Source of the DNA: Maea johnstoni
Taxonomy: Eukaryota > Annelida > Polychaeta > Spionida > Magelonidae
Length of the DNA stretch: 64,000 nt
NCBI GenBank assembly: GCA_963942565.1
Contig: OZ012688.1
Location: forward strand, 27,435,346 to 27,499,345
Direction of reading: 5' to 3'
Below the pieces are notes generated by a model. That model saw nothing but the letters and a program-made list of their open reading frames with translations. It ran no database searches and was not told where the DNA came from. The stretch's first letter is position 1. The number at the start of each line of letters is the position of its first letter. Shown one piece after another: positions 12,441 to 25,269 of this stretch. The position numbers and the translations under genes are program-made.

Positions 12441-13089
12441 GAGACACATCTTTGTGTGAGGATGAGAAGTTGTTGTGTGTGAAAGGTTGGTGAGATCCCA
12501 GCAGGACTTATTGGATTGAGCCGTGCCTGAGGATTTGTGGGGAGAAGGAGGAGGAGGTTGTGAGGTATCAGTCTGGAACACTTGCAGTTGGCTGACTTGA
12601 TCTGGCCCGCCTGACTTAGGGCAGCAGCAGCAGCAGCAATCTGGTGTTGAGTGTGTTGGTGATCTGGTGGCTAGGCTGGTGGTCGTCGCTGGCTGGCACC
12701 ATTAAAGACTTAGCATGGTCAGCACCATTCCATACATCCCTAAGGGGGGGGGGGGGTGATTTTGACTAAGCATTTGGAGATCCATGAATGTTTAGTCCTC
12801 ACTAAAAGCTACATTTATTTGATTGGAGATTCATGAATGTTTTAGTCTTCACTGAAAACCAGCTTTGTTTGATTTGTGTGATTTATGCAACTTTGGTTTA
12901 AGGAAATTGAAACTCAAAATGATTATAGAAAGAAAGGCATCATATAGGTTCCATTTTTGCATATGGAATGATATTTCAGTATTTCATTTTTTCAATATTC
13001 AAGAAAAAAAACTCATTGATGATTCTCCAAGAAAAATGAAGCTTTACTTGGACCCTATATATTACCTGCCACTATACGTTTTATATAAA

Positions 13090-13377
<288 letters not shown>

Positions 13378-13581
13378 ATAAACTGCATTGAGTTACTTTG
13401 ATAATTGTTTATTGATGCACATAGTTTTGCAAAGATCATTTCATAATTACATATTTTCAAGATTGATCATCCAGGCTGCTGATTGTGAGATCAACTCATG
13501 ATGCAGACTTGGAGGATAATTCATTGAGATGAGAGGAGTTTAGGAGGGGGCTTGAGGCCAGGCTGTGGGGTGTAGTGACAG

Positions 13582-13793
13582 TTAACCCTTATGCTGCTGG
13601 TGGCTAATTTAGCCAATATAGAATGATGCAAAATACCTGCAAAATGATTGAAACCCTGGCAAATGGGTACTTATCTGAGAGTTCTCAGCGAGAGCTATCC
13701 AATGGATACCAACATGACAGGGTTTAGATCTTTTTCAAAAGCTTTGCATCTTTATGCTTTGGATGAAAGTAGCCTCAGCATTGGAAGGGTTAT
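13582..13793 (+). mobile_element. TTAA-type MITE, first family
   Basis: Starts TTAACCCTTATGCTGCTGG and ends CAGCATTGGAAGGGTTAT, so the right target site is mutated (TTAT). About 212 bases with all family landmarks. Confidence 0.9.
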
Positions 13794-13879
13794 CAGTGGT
13801 GCAGCAAGGGGAATCTCGAAGAAGGCTTAGAGATGTGCCCCTGCAAGCCGATGAATCTCCGCCGGTGTGTGTGTGTATT

Positions 13880-14240
13880 AAAATGAATCTAGCGGGCGTG
13901 GGGGCAGCCATGCATCCATGCTGATTGGTGGGTGATGAATGTGCGGGGGGTCGGCGGGAGCGATTCTGACGAAAAGGTCACCGCGCCGAGATGAGGGGCG
14001 ACATAAGAGCCCAACGCAGGGGTCAGCGCAAATGAGATTGTTGCCCAACGCTTACCCGACCTTTTAGCGTTGCGCATTTGTAACGCTAACTCCGTCGAAT
14101 TTGTAAACCCCCCATGTGGATTCGATGAGGGACTTTGCGTATGAAAGGGTGGTGGAGAATCCAGGCAGCGCAGTTTTCTTGCATGGCTTGGCACACATAT
14201 CTGGCCTGTCAGACTCTACAGGCATCGGGATCAAGCAAAA
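13880..14240. other. GC-rich unique island
   Basis: CpG-containing, non-repetitive block upstream of the SOWAH exon (CACCGCGCCGAGATGAGG, GCCCAACGC). Minus-strand frames of 66 and 101 codons look like chance products of high G+C. It may be a conserved regulatory element, but only the composition supports that. Confidence 0.3.
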
Positions 14241-14376
14241 TGATCGGCGCATGAAAAACCTCAACTTGTAAGCAATAAAAGCTGGCTCATATTAACTCTT
14301 TCTCATTCATAAGACAAGACATGGCCCTGACCTCACCACCTGTGTCAACTAAAGGCAGCCCATGCAGTGGCAAGTA

Positions 14377-14960
14377 GTACCGTAAATTCTCAGAAAGTTT
14401 GACCACCCAGGGTTCGACATTGGTGCTTGCCCCCTAGTCCTGGGCAAGTAGAATTTGTAAATTATAGCTGAAGGACAAGTGAAAACTGTATCTTGCTTGT
14501 CCCACTAAGCAAGTACGTTGTGTACATATCAGGTTTACTTTTGAGAATGTGTGCAAGTTTTTTGGTCTGACGTCCAAGCTTGTCCTAGAAGATATATGCT
14601 TTCACATACCAGCACCATGTTCCACTCGGTTTAAATGAAACATTATAAAACATACAATTTTTCCGCTCTAGGAATTTGGGCCACTTTAATTATTTTGCAA
14701 AATAATCTTACCTACCACTACCAGATTCAAATGGTCACTCAATTACTGTAATTTAGACCCGCCTAGTAATTTGGGCCACTTTAGTTATTTTGCATAATAA
14801 TCTTACCTGCCAGATATCTCACTGGTCACTCGATTATGGCAGTTGAGTTTATTTGGGAAATCTGGGCCACTGTTACTTTACTTCGTCAGTATTTTCAGGA
14901 AACATTGGTCACCCTCAACCCATAAATATCCTAATCAATAAAGTGTCCCAATGTACCGAA
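14377..14960. mobile_element. TACCGTAAATTCTCAG family, rearranged copy with an internal insert
   Basis: Begins TACCGTAAATTCTCAGAAA like the right end of the complete element at 61994-62241. It then holds two tandem AATTTGGGCCACTTTA blocks and a TTTTCAGGAAACATTGG end. Another sequence with TTGCCC/GGGCAAGTAG motifs (14412-14630) interrupts it, and similar CAAGT-rich sequence continues to 15165. Confidence 0.55.
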
Positions 14961-15504
14961 AAATTTCAGTAGTGCAGAATTGTACTATACCTGCTGCTGT
15001 CTGGCAAGACAGCAAGTGCTGCTAGGGTGCGAAGACATATTGAGACCCACCAAGTACTTACTGAAGTGCTTTCCTGATTGCCATGCATGACAAGTAAAAA
15101 TGGCTGCCAGGCAATTAGACATCATTAGTTACTTGCCCAACGTGGCAAGTTGAAATTTCCAATTTTTTATGTTGGAACAATTATATATACGAAATACATC
15201 AATGGGGTGGATTTACATGAAAAAGCTAATAAATATTGAAAATAAGAATGTTTCTTGAATTATATTGATTGATGTTTATAAGTACTTATTATGCAAGATC
15301 ATAATTTGTGCTAGGGAAATACCTTTTTTGAAGGGCAAATACAATCTAGTCGCCATGTGCCAAAACTTCTTTGGTACCAGGTTAAAATGTATTTATGGGT
15401 GAATTTGTGTATATCTTTTGTGAATTTTAAAATGTATGAAGTATTTTTTTTGCAAAAGTGCCATTCATGTTTCGATAATATGCCATATTTTATTTATTTT
15501 TCAG

Positions 15505-16014
15505 GGAGGCGGTAAAATCCTGGTATTGAAGAAGCGCTATAGAAATGCATCGGCTCCTCTGTGGCCTGACAAACCTGATATCGTCACCGACATAAAAAGA
15601 GAGGAAAGTCCCGAAAAGAGGGCCGCTAGTCGTGAGAAATCCGTGGAAATTCACGAAAGGAAGGAAGGAAGTCCAGCCATCGATACTCCCGAACCGCAGA
15701 GTGCAAGTAGCGATGGCAGCTTTTCCTTTCCTCCTTCGAAAGAGAGCTCCGCCTCCGCCTCGCGAGAAGGATCGCAGGCAAAAAGCGCCCCGCATTCTCG
15801 AGAAAGTTCTATGCCGAAAGAAGTTTCTCAACCGGAAAATGTACGCCCGGTTCCGAAGCCGAGGAAAATATCCCGGTCCTCGTCACGGGAACCGGAGGGA
15901 TCGCAGAAAAAGAACGACTCAAACTCAAATAAGAAAACTTCGGATGAAAATGTCAAACCAAAGTCTGAGGAAAATTCCGCAAAGTCTTCCAAGCAGAATT
16001 CAAGGGCCTCTTCT
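15505..16014 (+). CDS. SOWAH-family ankyrin protein, internal exon (end of winged helix plus disordered linker)
   Basis: Internal coding exon of 510 bases (170 codons, phase 0 at both ends). A pyrimidine-rich acceptor ending TTTTTCAG precedes it and a consensus GTAAGT donor follows. The first residues, GGGKILVLKKRYRN, match the final beta-strand of the N-terminal winged-helix domain of sosondowah (SOWAHA-D) proteins, whose pattern there is roughly K-x-VVLKKRY. The other ~155 residues are low-complexity and probably disordered: rich in Ser, Lys, Glu and Arg, with a PVPKPRK proline/basic motif near residues 113-119 that could bind an SH3 domain, and Arg-Ser clusters right after it. SOWAH proteins carry ankyrin repeats at the C-terminus, and their biochemical role is poorly known. 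The family call rests on this strand together with the ankyrin exon at 63192, and phase 0 is kept across all four exons. The exon(s) for the rest of the winged helix were not found upstream. Base composition is more GC-rich than the surrounding intron, as expected for coding sequence. Confidence 0.85.
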
Positions 16015-18256
16015 GTAAGTATATATTTTGTCCATTCTTTCAGTAATTTGTAAACTACTGTATACAACTTTAGTTTGTAGTGCTAATAAAAATTTCGCTT
16101 TACAGCCCAGTTGGAGGATATTTGTGCTACTTTGCACATTAAAACAGTGATAAAAAGGAGATACAAAGCAGGACATTTATTTGAAGGATGTTATTTTGGT
16201 GCTATCATGGGAGCGCGAAAAAAAGCAAAAATTAATTGCCTGTAAAAAATACCAGCTATACAGTATGTGCAGTTAATTCTTTTTGAAGGTGAGGCAATTG
16301 TTTTTAGGGAGAGGAGAATGTTTGTATTTATTTGCATTCCAAATCCTTTTTGAAATTCTGAAAAGTTCTAAAAATGAATATGCCTAAAATGATGCAAATT
16401 GTAAGTTTTGCATATTGAATTAGAGTTTTATTGGAAACTGCCAAAACCCCCCAATTTGGCCCATTTTCAACCCTCTCTAGTGGTAAGTGCAGGTGAGTGT
16501 CTGTTTTACACTGAGGAAGAGTGAGACTTGTAGCTAGAGACCTTTTCATCTCATCATGATGAGCAGTGTCTAGTCTGCCGATCTCACTACCGGTATTTCG
16601 TGCTTTCAGCGAGAGTGGTTCGATCATAGCTGCTGCTGTTGCCGACTAGTCCATAATACCCGCGATGCTTCTCCATTTGATTTTAATGCGGCAGGTTGTG
16701 AGATCTAACAAGTTACCCTCGCCATTACCCAACACACAAACTTTGATCTTCTCAAAATATCAACTCCTGTGCATTCAGGTAGCAACACACAGAGTACAGG
16801 GCCTAATAGAATGACACAGTTTTGGGAACCTGTACACGGTTGTGATCATGGTCTAGGTTTGCTGTTATGCAATAGGTGGTTGGTCAGCTTAGTAAAGTCT
16901 GCAGATCCTTGTGACCTAACATTCATTACTGATTAAGGTAAAGGTTGCGATGTAGCTGTTGAAAGCAATTTCATTCCCGTAACAGAGAACATCTCTGAGG
17001 GTTTAATTCTCTGAAGACTTTGTATTTCCTCTTGTTGCACCACAGGGCAGTTTGGTGCAGATAATATTAGAAAGGGTATGAACATGGAATCTGTTTAGAA
17101 AGTCAGAAAAGTTATGCTAAATGTTTGTTATCTTTAAAATCATGTGTATTTTGTTATATTGCAAAGAAATATATTCACAGGAGATTTTGCTGTCATGAAC
17201 CAGGTTTTCTTAGAAATCTGCAAATGCCATGCAGTGGTATCAAGATGAACACTTTGTAAGGTATTCCCACACTGCACACAGACAAAACTATAGAGAATAA
17301 AGGAATATAACAATAGATAACACACCTGCGTAATTCTAAGGCACCAGTTCTATGAATGGTAGCAACACTACTCTTAGTAGGACAAGGTTTGGGGGGAGTA
17401 TTCATATCTGTGGCCAAAGATAGAAAGATTGAGAATGTAGTAAGAAATGAACTTGGATGTATGATTTCCCTTCTCCGCGAATTCCCCTCATAAGTGTGTC
17501 TGCGGAGATTGCTGGTGGTCAGTACTCAATGACATTGAACATGCCGCTCCATGTTTACATGATGTGGCCGTTGATAGAGCATGCATTGACCAATCAAGAG
17601 GAATGACCTATCGCCCCTAGCGGTCACGCTCGCCAGTGATTCCTGCTCGCGCTAGACTTCCAACCTCCCCTCCGCAAGAGCGAAATTCCTTTCAACTGAT
17701 GTTTTGATTACAAATTTCAATCGTGACTGCATCGTTAAAATTTCATGGAGGGCCTCGGAACATTCATCAGAACATTCGGGTTTATTTTGACGAGGTTTCA
17801 TTTTAAATGCGCACGGTGAATAATAGATCTGACATGGCCTTTGCCACTCGCTGTCTGTTTCAGGTTGGGTCTTTGTGCTGGTAGATGAAATGATTGTCCA
17901 CCTGGCATGGTTTCAGCTATGTAGCACTATGTCTCGCTACTAAGAGAATGGCCAATGATCGCCGGACATGAAAGCAAGGTCATTCGCGTAGGTTGAAGGC
18001 TATCTTGCCTTGAACATGACTACAAAGCTGGAATATCATTACAAAGTGTGTAGCTACCTGGAAGACCTGCCTTTTCTGATGTTGTATGTCATATTTTTTT
18101 CCTTAGGAAACCAAATAAGAAAGATATGAAACGTTAGAATAATAGATAAGAAAAATAGAAGAAAAATAGAAGATTTTTTTTTTTAAAAATAGAAGAAAAA
18201 TAGAAAAAAAAATAGAAAAAAAATATATTGTTGGAAATATTTAAGATTTTGGGAAA

Positions 18257-18258
18257 AA

Positions 18259-18313
<55 letters not shown>

Positions 18314-18316
18314 CAC
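18257..18316. repeat. (TA)n microsatellite next to an A-rich AGAAAAATAGA tract
   Basis: Short TA tract, preceded by ~100 bases of A-rich repeats (18140-18230). Confidence 0.93.
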
Positions 18317-18639
18317 ATTCCTCTATTGGCAACTTATATGACTTGAAATTGATAGTGAGTGAGAAAAACCTTCATTCACAACATGTGAATTAGATGCAGC
18401 ATTCACACGTTGGATGTTTTGCTGCATCTTTGTAAAAAGAGTTCTCAACTTATCTAGCTAATCTTTCTGACAGGAGAACGTGAAAACAAGAGAAAGTACA
18501 AATGAACATGCACCCCTGTTAGTGCAAGTCTGCGGAGATTGAAGATGGCAGTGGTGTCTGTTCTTCGCGATTTTCTCCGAAGGCAAGAACAGCAAGAAGA
18601 TGCTTGCCTACATGTGCACTGCTGGGTGTACTGACAGTC

Positions 18640-18870
18640 AGTTCCGACTGTTCAAATTCTACATTTTCTCGGGATTCTCCGAGACCACCGCTGTCTACCA
18701 GACGCCCGTTCTCCGCAGCGGGCCCTCACACCCGGGTGTGGGGCGTTAGGGGGTGCTCGCGATCGGGCATCGAGCGTACCGAACACGACACATTCCATGT
18801 TCTCATCGTGCTCTGACGTGTAGGGGCAGCGTAGTTTAGTAACACTTCTGTCAGAAGCGTTTGCGTGCGT
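18640..18870. other. GC-rich unique island
   Basis: CpG-rich non-repetitive block (CAGACGCCCGTTCTCCGCAG, CACACCCGGGTGTG). Frames on both strands are short and unrecognised. Candidate regulatory element by composition only. Confidence 0.3.
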
Positions 18871-19062
18871 TTGGATGAGTAAGCAAGCAGACAACTGGAG
18901 AAATCCTCATCTTTCCTACCCAGTCTGCCCAGCGAGCCGGAAATCATTTACATCCGACAATTGCGTAACACATATACACATATATGAAAATAGAAATAAA
19001 ATTGAATGCTCATTTTGTAATTTTGTTATCTGCCTATTGCTTAATACCCATATACACACATT

Positions 19063-19209
19063 TTAACCTTTCCAATGCCCAAAGCACAAGTTAGCAAAGA
19101 TTTTTGAAAACTGTCTAAACCCTGTCATGTTGGTATGCATTGGATAGCTTTCACAGAGTATTCTCAGATGAGTACCCATGTGCCAGGGTTTCAGCAGCAT
19201 AAGGGTTAA
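19063..19209 (-). mobile_element. TTAA-type MITE, first family, internally deleted
   Basis: Both TTAA ends are present but only 147 bases lie between them. The left third of the family (GGCTAATTTGGCCAATAC to the TGAAACCC region) is missing. Confidence 0.85.
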
Positions 19210-19794
19210 AACAAAAAAAGAAGGCTCTACATTATGTCATTCTGATATCTGCCCATTGCTTAATACACATACACATATCTGAAAATGAAAAATCCAACAA
19301 TACTCTACATTATGTAATTTTGATATGAGTTAACTTTTCTAAATTTGAAATTCCGTATTACCTAAATTTCATTTCATCATTCAATAGGAAAAAAGTATGT
19401 AGTGGATCTCACAACAAAAAGTTACTAATATATGAATCCTCTGCTTACTTTTTACTGGATTCGTTCTGTATTTTTCTCTCACTATAACCTCACTATAATG
19501 TGTCACACAGGTGCTGGGGTGCCCTACCTTGTCAGTTATAGTTGAAGCGGCTACGAGACCCACCCTGACAGGGGTGTTTTCAGGGTACGCACCTGAGCAT
19601 GAGAAATGGGGTTGTGTTTTTATGTTGTGGTGGTACATGACCTATCCTGTATCTGTCTTGATGTATGAAATGTAAGAAATAGTTGGCACATAGAAAGAGG
19701 ATAAATCTGTCGCACCATGGGTGTCCCTTCCCTCCCCTTAGAAGCTGGGACTGAATACTAAATGTATGCTATTCTTAAACAGTAGGGACATGAC

Positions 19795-20345
19795 TGAACA
19801 AGACTCAGACACACTTATCATTGGAACCTTCCCTTTGTATGAAAGGTATAGCAAAATAGTACCCTCCCCCAGTAGGGTCTGCTCAAATCTGACACACTGA
19901 TCATTGGAACCTTCCCTTTGTATGAAAGTTATAGCAAAATAGTACCCTCCCCTAGTAGGGTCTGCTTAAGCCTGACACACTTAAGAATGATAATGATAAT
20001 AATAATTTATAGTTGATATAGCGCCCTTTCCAACTATAATATTCAAAAGCTCTATAAAGAATAGTTAGTGGACAGATGTTTATGGTCCATATTGTCAAAT
20101 AAACTCCTTTTGAAATTGCAATGTTTTCAGCTGTCTGGAAGTTTTGCACACTATCAGCAGCCTTGATGTTGTCAGTGGTACCTTACCTTGTGTATGAAAG
20201 GTATATAGCAAAATAGTACCCTCCCCTAGTAGGGTCTGCTTAAGCCTGACACGCTTATCAATGGTGACTTCACTTTGTATTCTATATACGGTTTAACAAT
20301 ACCCTCGCCTATAGGGTCTGCTCAAGCCTGACACACTTATCAAAG
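19795..20345. repeat. ~86-base tandem repeat, four units, split by a LINE 3' end
   Basis: Units read CTTTGTATGAAAGGTATAGC, AAAATAGTACCCTCCCC, AGTAGGGTCTGCT, GCCTGACACACTTATCA. The array is interrupted between the second and third unit by the LINE fragment at 19988-20175. Confidence 0.85.
19988..20175 (-). mobile_element. CR1/L2-type LINE, 3' terminal fragment
   Basis: Minus-strand 3' end related to 4120-4300: a KLPDS-like C-terminus ending ...FQKEFI-stop, a UTR with GTTGGAAAGGGCGC and ATATCAA, and a tail of (ATT)n/(CATT)n simple sequence at the low-coordinate end. It inserted inside a tandem array. Confidence 0.75.
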
Positions 20346-20393
20346 GGTAGGATGGGTGAAGGAAGGCTCAGGTACTGGTTGCAAGAAAATGCT

Positions 20394-20606
20394 TTAACCT
20401 CCAACGCTGATGCTACTTTCGTTCAAAACACAAGAACGCAAAGACTTTTGAAAACCATCTAAAACCTGTCATGTTGGTATTCATTGAAAAGCTCTCAATG
20501 AGTACTCTCATATGAGTACCTATGTCCCAGGGTTTCAGTCATTTTTCAGGATTTTTTTGCATCTTTTTGTATCGGTCAAATTAGTTACTTACAGCATAAA
20601 GGTTAA
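20394..20606 (-). mobile_element. TTAA-type MITE, first family
   Basis: TTAACCTCCAACGCTGATGC at the left, CAGCATAAAGGTTAA at the right, 213 bases, all landmarks in reverse orientation. Confidence 0.88.
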
Positions 20607-21035
20607 GTCAAAACTTACTTAGCTGCTATTGTTGTGATTGTTGATGTAAGTTTTACAGTTCTTTAAGCATAAACACTTAGCTAAGATTAGCTTTTCTTGC
20701 AATCATCCTTGGTCAGTGGGTATTACTTGTATTGGGTATAGTCTAGTTGTTATATACCTTTGCACTGAGTCAATGCTTTGCATGTACCTCTGAGTGTGTT
20801 TACCTTGACATGTTCCACCCAACTCTTTCAGGAGTAAGTGATGCTTTTGAAGGAAAAGCACCATAAATCGCCCTAGTCATCAACGCTCAGTGAACAACTG
20901 GTAACTCCCGAAGACCATAAAAATGCCTTGATGTGGCATTCTCAATATATCACCAGGAAAATATCTGAAAGCGATGCGGATACGTAATTTATCTAATCAG
21001 ACACCCACCTAATTCATACAGAACTCTATTATTAA

Positions 21036-21222
21036 GGGGATGCGCAAGACTTTTTAATGCCAAACTTTTCTTGATGATGTGTATGTTGTCACACAACTCT
21101 TTTTTCATTGATGGCACATATATTTAAGGGGATGCGCAAGACTTTTTAATGCCAAAATCTGCTTGATGAGGTTTTTGTTGTCACACAACTCTTTTCTCAT
21201 TTATGGCACATATATTTTGATT
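21036..21222. repeat. Two-unit ~95-base tandem repeat
   Basis: AAGGGGATGCGCAAGACTTT, TGTTGTCACACAACTC and GGCACATATAT occur twice in the same order. Confidence 0.9.
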
Positions 21223-21379
21223 GTGTACATTTATAGCTGTTTTATACACAAACAAAAAAAGAGAGAAGCTGATGTATTAAATAACTGTGCTCATTTTTCA
21301 AACCAGCTGGCAGTAAGGCTTTACTAGTCTCCGCAGGTATATAAGTCATTATTCATGACGCTATGACATTCAGACCTGC

Positions 21380-21745
21380 CGTGCATTTTTCGCGGCTATC
21401 TTTTTATAGTGATGATGCATTTGGAGTAGTAGTGGTAGCGGCGGTGCGAACCAACTGATGCCCGAGAAACATGTTCTTTTCAGCCCGAACAATCGGACGC
21501 CCGCAGTCTTCGATTTGGCCCGATCTCGCCCCGACATTGATTCGGTGTCTCTTTCACCTACCTGTCACGGACACCTGCCGGGCATGACCGATCTCGGTTT
21601 TGATTGCCCGGAAATTCATTTGTGTAAAACATGCGAAAATCATGTCGGGCCGCATGCCAGTCAAATGAAGCCAGTTGTTGTTCAGTTGTCTCGTACCTAT
21701 CTCTGTGTTGTCGAACCAGGACGGACAGCGAACAGATCTGTCTGT
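21380..21745. other. GC-rich unique island
   Basis: Non-repetitive block with repeated GCCCGA/TCGGG motifs. A plus-strand frame from 21458 runs 99 codons with no recognisable domain and no splice support. I treat it as non-coding, possibly regulatory. Confidence 0.3.
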
Positions 21746-21959
21746 GGTAGTCATTGAGAGTGTATGTAACACATTGTGCATTATAGGTCGATGCTCCTGA
21801 AGGCTTGATGTCTTGCTCACTGTGGTCCCACATTACAATGGCTACATGCAGAACACACTAGATAGTGCAATCCCTTTCATACAGTTGTCCCGTCTCTAGC
21901 TGCAAAACATTCATCAAACTTCCATTCATATTGATCTTTACTGATGGCTCATAAGTAGG

Positions 21960-22152
21960 GTTTTAAGTCTGGTGGCATTTGTAGCAATTGAGGTTATGTA
22001 TTTTCAGCTAAGGTAATTTTTCAAAATTTTCATTTTATTGATCGTTAGGTAACCAAACCTGTTTGAAGTCAAGTGGTATTTGCAAGCAGTCGAAGTTATG
22101 TATTTTTAGCTAGGGTAATTTTTCAAATTTTGACTTTCATTGATGTATACCA
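21960..22152. repeat. Two-unit ~105-base tandem repeat
   Basis: GTTATGTATTTTCAGCTA, AGGTAATTTTTCAAA and CATTGAT recur about 105 bases apart. Confidence 0.8.
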
Positions 22153-22648
22153 GAACAAACTTGCCTAGAAATCCATCTGTTTGATTCAAATGTGGTCTTC
22201 GTAGACAGGTGGTTTTGTGCTTTCTGAAGCAGGAGTGACTCTACAGGTTCTTTGAATCCTTGTTATCTGCCAGTCCTACCAATAACCTGGCTGCACTCAT
22301 CCAGCATTCAATTGATATTGGTCTTTACGAGGAGAGAGCAATATCATCTTCACCTATGGTCACGGCATTGCAATAATGTCTTTACTAATCAGGAACATGC
22401 ACAGCTAAATATCTAGGGGATGCTGTGTCAATAATAGGTACAATCAAGAACGAAGCCTGATTATATACCTTTAGGTAGAATTTATTAGGACTTACCCTAA
22501 ATTATTACCAAATAAGGATAGCATAAATAATGCTTAAGTAAATGTTTTTGCATATCTTTGATATCAAGGGATGTACCTTTACAAGTTTGAAGGTGAGGAC
22601 ATTCCTTTTCTTATGATCTACCTTGGGCAATCCAGAAGACTGTAACCC

Positions 22649-22982
22649 TAAGGCAGGGACTAAGCCAGTACCCGTCCAGCCTGTCTTTTGGACTGACGGT
22701 TTCCTGGAAAACTCCTTTTTGGACAGGCATAAATTTCGATGAAGAATTTTTCAAATTTGACTTTTTTGAGGCAATAATTATTTCCTTACAAATTATTTTC
22801 CTTACGAACCACATCTTATGACGTGGCTGCAGTGTAAATTGCCCTTTTTGACACAATAGGCTGTTAAATCTAGTTGGTAAAACGGTATGAAGTAGTTGAG
22901 TAGCTAAATCGGGATGGGCAGAAATTTTGAAATTGCTATTTTAGACAGGAATTATAAAAATCCTGGCTGAGATCCTGCCTTA
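22649..22982 (+). mobile_element. TIR element, AAGGCAGG...CCTGCCTT family, complete copy
   Basis: Ends are TAAGGCAGGGACTAAGCCAG and CCTGGCTGAGATCCTGCCTTA, an imperfect inverted repeat of ~20 bases whose outer nine are perfect. It is 334 bases with no coding capacity. Its GGCTAAG-like termini suggest a distant relation to the GTCTTAGCCAG family. Confidence 0.75.
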
Positions 22983-23744
22983 GGGTGCTTTATGTATTGT
23001 TTGCGGTCAGTGGGGTTTTTATCGTTAGCCACCTGTAGATTAAACCGGTGATCTATCATGGATGACCCTGATGGCTTGTTTGTTGTAAATTTGCCATTAA
23101 ATTTACTAATTTCTTTTCCTTTCACCGAGCTTTCTGCATCCCACAATCGCCTCGCTGGCCCGAGTCTTCCCAACAAATTGTAAATGGATGAGAAATTTAT
23201 GTGCGGACATTTTTGAATAAAATGTTTAATTCCATTGAGGATGCTGCTCCGTCATCCGTGTCACGATGATGTGCTGTCTCCATGGCGAAGCAGGGCATGC
23301 TGGGAGGAATGCATAGCTGGGGTTGATGTATGGATGCCATGACGGTCGTGTCACCCTCGCCTTGTAGAAATCTGTGTACCGACAAGAGCGGCGACCACTC
23401 TAACATGACACCCTACCGGCCACACAGATACCCGACTAAGGAAAGGGGTTGTAACCACCCCATTCAGGGCTCCAGGGGTTGTGTAGTGTAAAAATCTCGA
23501 GCTTTTCATATACGTCTTACAAGAACACAATTGGGGGTGAGATAAAGGGGGTTTGACTTATCTGTTCGGGGTGGGGTTTCAGCCCAATGGAAGGGTTTTG
23601 GGTTCCGTGATCCGTGGCGCGGGTGTTGTGTGTTGTTATTGGCTGTATCGTGTTGATCTTTTCTCGCCTGTGGAGCGGGACATGCCTCGGCCAGTGGTTC
23701 AAGTAGCCAGGGAGCCCGGCAGACACCTGATGACAAAAGGGGGC

Positions 23745-23925
23745 TGCGAGGTTACACATGTGAGCACCAGGGGGAGGGGACAGACAACCCATCATCCTGC
23801 AAAGTCCCTAAAGGGACTGACATTCCTGGTGATATCATACTAATAAAGCGACCTTTGGATATTCTATCTATCTGTCTATCTATCTGTCTGTCTGTCTGCC
23901 TATCTGTCGGTTAAAAGTTTAGTCT
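23745..23925 (+). repeat. Dispersed repeat with a TCTA/TCTG tail
   Basis: AGGGGACAGACAACCCATCA, AAAGTCCCTAAAGGGACTGA, GATATCAT, TTTGGAT, then a TCTATCTG tail. The same order occurs at 25612-25790. The structure (a short body with a variable simple-sequence tail) resembles a SINE or LINE 3' end, but no Pol III box was identified. Confidence 0.6.
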
Positions 23926-24130
23926 TTATTCCTAATTATTTAACTCTAAAGGGTCACTCAGTTATCTAGTAAACTCAGATATTTCTTTATATTTTCTTTT
24001 TGATATCTTTCATTGGAATTGTAAAATGAAACATATCTTAATTTGGGAAATTGGTACCTGGTTTCACTTAAAATTAGCAGCAAAGTATTGGTGAACTGAA
24101 CTTGAAGTTGAAAGTGGATGTGTCTGCACA

Positions 24131-24440
24131 GTCATATTCCTAGCCAGCCTGGGTGTCATTTGAACACCCTAACCCTCAAAATCACCCTTCAGGACACCCA
24201 TATTTTTTGTGAAGAATTTCTTAGAATGTCATTTTCAAGCATATCATTGAATTATTCTCACCTCAATATAATTCTTATGACATTGTAAGTGGACATTATT
24301 CTTTATTTCATTGAGTAAATACATGTTTATGGTTGTAACCTTTAAGTATATTGTGGTCTCCTTTGAAAAATAGGATGCCCCAAGATTTTACAATAGCCAG
24401 TTTTGGACACTCAGTTTCTAAATCCTGGCTTAGACCCTGT
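24131..24440 (+). mobile_element. GTCTTAGCCAG-family MITE, full-length copy
   Basis: 310 bases with both ends present (CCTAGCCAGCCTGGGTGTC and AAATCCTGGCTTAGACCCTG). It is useful as a reference for the family. It has no coding capacity. Confidence 0.85.
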
Positions 24441-25171
24441 CATCATAGCTGTGCTGTAGAGGCATGTGAAGTGCTGGTCAAGGAATCTGCCCCAGCTAGG
24501 CAAAGGTTAAGTAGCTAACACCAGACTTGCAGGTGTTTCTTTGTGCGAAAATGATTGAATCCGTTTCATTTTTGTCACAATATCCTCTCAGGGGTGGAAC
24601 GCAACTTGTCATAGAGGGCCAGCGTGTCATCGAGAAAATCTGAATAGGAATGTGCCAAATCTTTAGCGGCCTGGAAGATACTTTGCTGGGAAGAATACCC
24701 CAACTGCAGATCCCTTGTTTAACAATTCAAATGAACTCCGCGCGTTCACATTTATTATTCCCCGCAATTCAAACTGCTGGAATTTACATGCAGGTAGAAT
24801 TGTGTCACCTTGACAACCGGGTTCGGTGACACCAGAATCGGGATCCATTTTGGTTGAGTGGAGAAGTTGTTCGGAATTTGATTCAGTGGCTCTGTGGAGA
24901 GATTCTATCCCGCCATTGATGTGAAGCAATGGCCCAAGACAGTAAATATCATTAATTTTCGCCGATGTCAGCATGATTGGTGTGACAAACTGCGGGTATT
25001 GAGGGAGCGGGGGTGTCGTGTATTGGGTATTATTAGGGTATGTTGGAGGGTATTGTGTTTGGGTTTTCTACATGCTTGGACAGAGCAGGGTTAATTTGTT
25101 TTTGTTGTTGGGCGGTTAATGATTTCTCCGCTGGACCTCTGACTGATTAGGCATGACAGGATGCACCTCAA

Positions 25172-25236
25172 TGCTATTAAACCCCCCCCCCCCCCCCCCC
25201 ACCTGCCCCCCCCCCCCTCTTCTCTTTATCTCTGTC

Positions 25237-25269
<33 letters not shown>
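25172..25269. repeat. Poly-C and TCTG/TCTC low-complexity tract at the left gap edge
   Basis: Two long C runs followed by TCTGTCTG microsatellite running into the gap. Confidence 0.93.

Noticed and set aside
21458-21757. 99-codon frame in a GC-rich island as a gene
   Set aside because: No recognisable domain, no splice context, and overlapping open frames on the opposite strand, as expected from high G+C.
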